64,000 nt of DNA, taken from NCBI GenBank assembly GCA_023422005.1, contig JAEZSC010000004.1, forward strand, positions 1-64,000, given 5' to 3'. The position numbers were made by a program, and so were the translations under genes. Shown in pieces: positions 59,591 to 64,000 of the stretch. Each line of letters begins with the position of its first letter. Positions within the stretch are counted from its first letter, which is position 1. Source of the DNA: Bacillota bacterium (GTDB lineage Bacteria > Bacillota > Clostridia > Christensenellales > UMGS416). The notes under the pieces were generated by a model. The model was not told the origin of the DNA and ran no database searches. It saw nothing but the letters and a program-made list of their open reading frames with translations.

Positions 59591-60682
59591 TCAGTACCGT
59601 CCCTGTGTCAGGCAGGTTTCGATGATGCGCAGATAGTTGCGCGCGGCGTTGGGCGGGAGCTCTTCGACGATGGGCGAGGCGGATATTGCCAGAATGATGG
59701 GCCCTTTCCTGCTCTCCTCGATGATGTCCAGCGTCTTCTGGGCGATCTCATCCTCGGTGTAGCCATGGAACAGATCGCTGTACTCGATGTTGCCAACGAA
59801 TATCGTGTCCGGTCCGAGGCCTTCCCGCGCCTGGGCCAAGGTTACGTCTCCCATCGGCGGTGGCTCCAGCGGATGGATGGAGTCCATGCCAATCTCCTTG
59901 AATTCCTTGAGTACGGACCCCACGCATCCGTGGCTGTGGATCATGCTCTTCTTGCCGTAGCTTCTGACCAAATCCACAAGCTGCTTGTAGTATTCCGTGG
60001 CGTAGTAGGAGAAGAACTGCGGACCCAGCGTGGGCGGCAGGATGTATTCGCAGCCGTCAATCCAATAAATATCGCCCAGGCCGCGCTCCAGGAACAGCTT
60101 GTAATACGCCAGGCACCGCCGCTGCAGCTCGTCCATGCATGCCTTCATGCGCTCCCGCTCGGTGTAGTTGACGATGGCATACTCCGTTTCGTCAAATACG
60201 CTGTGGGTAAAGGTCAGCGGTCCGGGCTCCATGATGCAGGGGATGCCCCGGTCGCCCAGCGCTGCCACATCGGCGTCGTAGGAGGAGGTGTCGGGCACGT
60301 CCAGCTGGAACGGAAACTCCAATATCGTTTCCAGGTCCTCGATGCTCTTGCACAGAGGCACGACGACCTTGCGCCCGTTCTCCATGACCGTGTCGGATTG
60401 GAAGGTCTTGTCCTTGTAGGTGACGCTGCGGCGCGCGCCTTCCCGGCGTTCCACAACGGAGGGATGGGCGTTCAGGAAGAGGCGGCTCGGGTAATTCAGC
60501 CTGTCGATGATATCCGTCTGCGAATAAATCACTTGATTGACCTGGGCGTAGGACGGGCTTTCAAACACGTTGGCCGCCAGATTCCACGGCTTGCCCGGGA
60601 ACAGCATCCAGACGGGAATCCTGTCGATCTCCTGGCGGTTGAAGATGCGCGTCAACCGCTCCTTCCCAGTTAGGCTTTTCAT
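59591..60682 (-). CDS. UROD-family (MtaA-like) protein of the second transporter operon
   Basis: A 363-residue UROD-superfamily protein (KERLTRIFNRQEIDRIPVWM at the start, DSIHPLEPPPMGDVTLAQ and VGNIE near the end). A zinc-type HSHGC motif replaces the HSCG of the paralogue at 55386. The two are distant relatives, not a recent duplication. The ATG at 60682 overlaps the binding-protein stop by four bases, so expression is tied to the transporter. It probably processes the imported compound, reaction unknown. Confidence 0.83.
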   Translation of the reverse strand: MKSLTGKERLTRIFNRQEIDRIPVWMLFPGKPWNLAANVFESPSYAQVNQVIYSQTDIIDRLNYPSRLFLNAHPSVVERREGARRSVTYKDKTFQSDTVMENGRKVVVPLCKSIEDLETILEFPFQLDVPDTSSYDADVAALGDRGIPCIMEPGPLTFTHSVFDETEYAIVNYTERERMKACMDELQRRCLAYYKLFLERGLGDIYWIDGCEYILPPTLGPQFFSYYATEYYKQLVDLVRSYGKKSMIHSHGCVGSVLKEFKEIGMDSIHPLEPPPMGDVTLAQAREGLGPDTIFVGNIEYSDLFHGYTEDEIAQKTLDIIEESRKGPIILAISASPIVEELPPNAARNYLRIIETCLTQGRY

Positions 60683-62268
60683 TTTGTTCCCTTGTACCAT
60701 TCGTTGTAGGCTTCCACGATCTTGTCCGCGCCCTTGGACTTCATCTCCGTGACGAACTGATCGAATTCGTCCAGGCTGCGGGCGCCGGCGATGAACTTTG
60801 TGGCTTCCTGCGCGGCGTACTCGGTGACAACCTTGATGTCCTGAGACACGCTGTCAAACGCGGGGGCGGCGGCCAGCGGATTGACCACCAGGAAGTCGCC
60901 GGCTTTTTCGAAGGTTTTGGCAAACAGATATCCGCCCTCGGCAGTCTTGCGGGTGCGCATCTTCCACAGCGGGAAGTAGAACGGGCCATCCTGCAGGGGG
61001 GAGAGGTGATACAGATTGCCGCGGTTCTGGTCGAATGCCGGAATCAACGGCGTGGGCTCACCATCCACCATCTTGAAGTCCACGCCCTCGTCGCCGTGGA
61101 TGATGTATTCATAGTTTTTGTCGTCGCGGAAGGCGTCCAGGAATTTCAGCGTGGTCTCCAGCTTCGTGGAGCTCTTGGGAACCATGCCGATGCGGAACAG
61201 ACCGCTCAACGACCGGGAGCGCTGCACGCCCTTGTCGTCCTTGAAGGGAGCGATGATGTCCATGGGCGCGGCGATGTCCTTGTTCTTCTCCTTGGCCGCG
61301 ACCCACAGGAAGCGGGGTTGGTCCGTGCCGCCGCTGAAAGCGCCAACGCGGCCGGCTGCGACCTTTTCGCTGATCGTGGTGCCCGTGTTCACTGGCATGT
61401 CCTGATCCATAAGCTTCTCACTGTACAGCTTGTTCATGAACGTCAGGTAAGCCTTGTATTCCTGCGTGAGGCGCATGTCGGCGAGCTTTCCTTCGACGTC
61501 CTGATAGTCGTAAAGGATACCGAAGGTCGTGGCCACTGTGGAAACCATGGTGCCGGGGCCGGCGATGAAGGGAATGAAGTCCGCGCCGATGCCGCCGGGA
61601 TCCTTCTGCTGGAATTGGACCAGCATGTTGTAGAACTCATCCCGCGTTGTCGGAACGGACAGGCCCAGCTTTTCCAGCCAATCCATACGGACGGAGATGG
61701 TATCGGACGAATAGGGCATGCCGGTGCTGCCGATGGCGAAGATGCGTCCGTTCACGCGAACGGCATCCGCTCCCAGGGGGTCCAGCTTGCTCAGGTTGGG
61801 GTATTTGGGCAGTTCATCGGTCAAATCCAGGAGCAGGTTCTTCTTCGCGTATGTCGCGTATACGCTCTTGTCGTTGTCGCTGGCGCCGATGTTGATCAGG
61901 TCATAGGGGATGTCGCCGCTGGAGAAGATCAGGTTCAGCTTGTCCAGCGCGTTCTGTTCGGGCAGCATGTCATAATCGATGTCATAATGGGTGACCTCTT
62001 CCAGCACCACGACGGAATGATCGGTCTTTGCGTCGAAGGGCGCGTATCCGACCAGGATGTGGATCGGGTCGCCTTCGTTGATCAGCTTCCCGTCGTCTTG
62101 TGCGGGAGCCGAGGCAGACGGCGCTGCCGAAGCTTCAGCGGGCGTCGCGCTGGCGGCGGTTGAGGATTGCTCCGCTGAAGTGGCGGGAGCATTGTTGGGG
62201 GCGCAAGCTGCCAACAGCAGGCAGCATGCCAGCACGATGGGGATGATGCGAGGGAACGGTTTCGACAT
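60679..62268 (-). CDS. Extracellular solute-binding lipoprotein of the second sugar ABC transporter
   Basis: A 529-residue lipoprotein with lipobox LAAC (Cys22), an Ala/Ser-rich linker to about residue 58 and a LipO-type solute-binding fold. GGAGGAGAAACC precedes the ATG. It works with the two permeases upstream. The ligand is probably a glycan fragment or glycoside. Confidence 0.9.
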   Translation of the reverse strand: MSKPFPRIIPIVLACCLLLAACAPNNAPATSAEQSSTAASATPAEASAAPSASAPAQDDGKLINEGDPIHILVGYAPFDAKTDHSVVVLEEVTHYDIDYDMLPEQNALDKLNLIFSSGDIPYDLINIGASDNDKSVYATYAKKNLLLDLTDELPKYPNLSKLDPLGADAVRVNGRIFAIGSTGMPYSSDTISVRMDWLEKLGLSVPTTRDEFYNMLVQFQQKDPGGIGADFIPFIAGPGTMVSTVATTFGILYDYQDVEGKLADMRLTQEYKAYLTFMNKLYSEKLMDQDMPVNTGTTISEKVAAGRVGAFSGGTDQPRFLWVAAKEKNKDIAAPMDIIAPFKDDKGVQRSRSLSGLFRIGMVPKSSTKLETTLKFLDAFRDDKNYEYIIHGDEGVDFKMVDGEPTPLIPAFDQNRGNLYHLSPLQDGPFYFPLWKMRTRKTAEGGYLFAKTFEKAGDFLVVNPLAAAPAFDSVSQDIKVVTEYAAQEATKFIAGARSLDEFDQFVTEMKSKGADKIVEAYNEWYKGTK

Positions 62269-62280
62269 GGTTTCTCCTCC

Positions 62281-63162
62281 TTATTCTTTTACGGAGCCTA
62301 TCATGACTCCTTTGACAAAGTATTTTTGCACGAAGGGGTAGACCAGAAGCACTGGGATGGTCGCGGCGATGATCGTGGCCGCCCTGGTGGCCTGCGGCGC
62401 GTCGGTGAGCGCCATAAGGCCCTCGGCGGAGTTGATGTTGGACGTGTCCATGGCGAAGTTCACGATATCCAACAGATAGAGCTGAATGGGCTTCAAGTCG
62501 TTTTTCGTGATATACAGCATGGCGCTCCAGTATTCATTCCAGAAGCCCACCGCAAAGAACAGCGACACCGCCGCAATGGTCGGCATAACGACAGGCAGCA
62601 TGATCCGCCAGAACACGGTGAAATTGGATGCGCCGTCGATCTTCGCGCTCTCCTCCAGCGAGGGTGATACGCTCTCAAAGGCGCTCTTCATGATCAGCAT
62701 GTTGTACACGCTGATGGCGTTGGGCAAAATGACCGCCCATAGCTTGTTGAGCAGGCCCAATTCCCTGACGACGATGTAGGTTGGCACCATGCCGCCGGAG
62801 AACATCATCGTGAATACAAAGGCGACGGTGAAAAAGGACCTGCCATGCAGCCGCGCGCGGGATAGCGCATAGGCGGCCATGCCCGACAGCAGCAGGGAGA
62901 GCGCCGTGCCGCCCACTGCGATGCGAAGGGATACCCATAGCGCTTTCCAGAACTGCTGTTTGAGCACAACGTTCTTCATCGTCTGCACCTGGAAGCCTTC
63001 GGGAATCATGAATATCCTACCGGTGATGTTCGCCTCATAGCTGCTGAACGCTTTTGCCAGGATGTTGATAAAGGGATACAACGTGCTCAGTGCAAACAGC
63101 CCCAGCGCGATGTACACGATGACTGCAATCACTTTTTCTTCCCGTGTCTTGGAAATCCTCAT
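62281..63162 (-). CDS. Carbohydrate ABC transporter permease (YtcP-type), second set
   Basis: A 293-residue six-helix permease with the EAA loop SLEESAKIDGASNFTVFWRIMLP and the terminal FVQKYFVKGVMIGSVKE. The ATG at 63162 has TAGGAGGGG upstream; the GTG at 63180 lies before that site and is rejected. Confidence 0.92.
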   Translation of the reverse strand: MRISKTREEKVIAVIVYIALGLFALSTLYPFINILAKAFSSYEANITGRIFMIPEGFQVQTMKNVVLKQQFWKALWVSLRIAVGGTALSLLLSGMAAYALSRARLHGRSFFTVAFVFTMMFSGGMVPTYIVVRELGLLNKLWAVILPNAISVYNMLIMKSAFESVSPSLEESAKIDGASNFTVFWRIMLPVVMPTIAAVSLFFAVGFWNEYWSAMLYITKNDLKPIQLYLLDIVNFAMDTSNINSAEGLMALTDAPQATRAATIIAATIPVLLVYPFVQKYFVKGVMIGSVKE

Positions 63163-63173
63163 AGCCACCCCTC

Positions 63174-64000
63174 CTACCACAGGCTGCGCGATACGAGCTT
63201 TCGGCTCGCGGCATTCGCGGCGACAACCAGTGTGAATGATATGACCGAATTGAAAAGGCCGGCGGCCGAGGCATAGCTGTATTCCATGTTGCTCAAACCT
63301 GTCCTGTAGATATAGGTGCCGATGACGTCGCCGGTGGCATAGACCGTGGGGTTGTACATCGCCATGATCTGCTCCACGTTGGCATCCATGACGGTTCCCA
63401 CGCGCAGCAGCAGCGTGATCACGATGATCGGCAGAATGCCCGGAATCGTCACATGGATGATCTGTTTGATGCGGCTGGCCCCGTCCACAACGGCAGCCTC
63501 ATAGAGCGTGGGGTCTATGGCTGTGATGCCGGCCAGAAAGACGATGGCGCTGTACCCCGCTTCCTTCCACACAGCGCTGCCCACGACCAGGGAGCGGAAG
63601 AGGGACGGCTCCATCATGAAGCGCCGCTTTTCCCCGCCCAGCATCGATAGGACCTGGTTGATGCCCCCGGTGTTGGAGAACATATCGAACACGAGGCCCG
63701 CGACGATGACCCAGGACAGGAAGTGCGGCAGATAGATGATCGTCTGTAACGTCCGCTTATACCCCGAGTGGGTGATCTCATTGAGCATGATGGCCACCAC
63801 AATGGGAATCGGGAAGAAGAACAGGATCTTGTACCAGCTGATCAGCAGCGTATTGCGCAGCACCACGGGGAATTCCATCGAGGAAAACAGCTTGGCGAAG
63901 TTCTCCAGGCCTACCCATGGGCTGCCGCCGTATCCCTCAAAAATGTCATACTGCTGAAACGCCATCGTAAGCCCGACCATGGGCAGGTATTTGAAGACCA
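63174..64000 (-). CDS. Carbohydrate ABC transporter permease (LplB-type), second set, partial
   Basis: The frame is open to the window edge, where it reads FKYLPMVGLTMAFQQYD, a segment normally about 35-45 residues into LplB proteins, so the true start lies to the right. The EAA loop is TLYEAAVVDGASRIKQIIHVTIP. Its stop is 12 bases before the partner permease start. Confidence 0.9.
   Translation of the reverse strand, partial: VFKYLPMVGLTMAFQQYDIFEGYGGSPWVGLENFAKLFSSMEFPVVLRNTLLISWYKILFFFPIPIVVAIMLNEITHSGYKRTLQTIIYLPHFLSWVIVAGLVFDMFSNTGGINQVLSMLGGEKRRFMMEPSLFRSLVVGSAVWKEAGYSAIVFLAGITAIDPTLYEAAVVDGASRIKQIIHVTIPGILPIIVITLLLRVGTVMDANVEQIMAMYNPTVYATGDVIGTYIYRTGLSNMEYSYASAAGLFNSVISFTLVVAANAASRKLVSRSLW

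Overview
The window looks like the chromosome of a strictly anaerobic, fairly GC-rich member of the Clostridia. Clues are a CooC/acetyl-CoA-pathway accessory gene at the left edge, a glycyl radical enzyme with its activase, an anaerobe-specific MinD/NifX/DUF134 cluster, lplB/ytcP-type sugar ABC transporters with large AraC sensors, and a Rho factor with an Asn/Gln-rich insert. Start codons (ATG, GTG, TTG) mostly follow strong AGGAGG ribosome sites, and 1-23 base stop/start overlaps are common. No tRNA, rRNA or CRISPR array was seen.

Layout. (1) 1-2343, minus strand: homocysteine methyltransferase, a MetE/UROD-like methyltransferase and CooC (cut by the edge). (2) 2558-20159, mainly plus: tightly packed, mostly housekeeping genes (cca, nagA, DedA-like, lipoprotein, HD protein, mnmG, two Gfo/Idh oxidoreductases with a hydroxypyruvate-isomerase-like protein and an AraC regulator, M20 peptidase, FmdB, murA, GT2, rho). 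(3) 20191-46803: an accessory region with lower and mixed GC. It carries a two-gene IS91/tyrosine-recombinase element, two IS1182-like copies (one frameshifted), a 160-bp MITE, several gene remnants, an L-rhamnoside-use locus (AraC, GH78, GPH permease, GH5), an eight-gene ORP-like iron-sulfur ATPase/NifX operon, and AT-rich TIM-barrel and PHP genes. Seven copies of a palindromic intergenic repeat, all in the same orientation, mark the module boundaries, usually just downstream of a plus-strand gene. (4) 46936-59458: LacI regulator, AraC membrane sensor, sugar ABC transporter, DUF1861 protein, UROD-family protein, glycyl-radical activase and glycyl radical enzyme. (5) 59540-64000, minus: a second transporter set whose last gene is another UROD-family protein.

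How the parts fit. The most interesting system is the 48096-59405 operon. A sugar-type importer feeds an apparently cytoplasmic pathway that combines a UROD-family (methyltransferase-like) protein with a short glycyl radical enzyme. The enzyme keeps the active-site Cys and the Gly radical site but has GCNW where eliminase-type family members have GCVE, so its reaction cannot be assigned from known classes. The same-orientation repeats, which also act as landing sites for IS1182-like elements with a TAAC target duplication, are the second notable structure.
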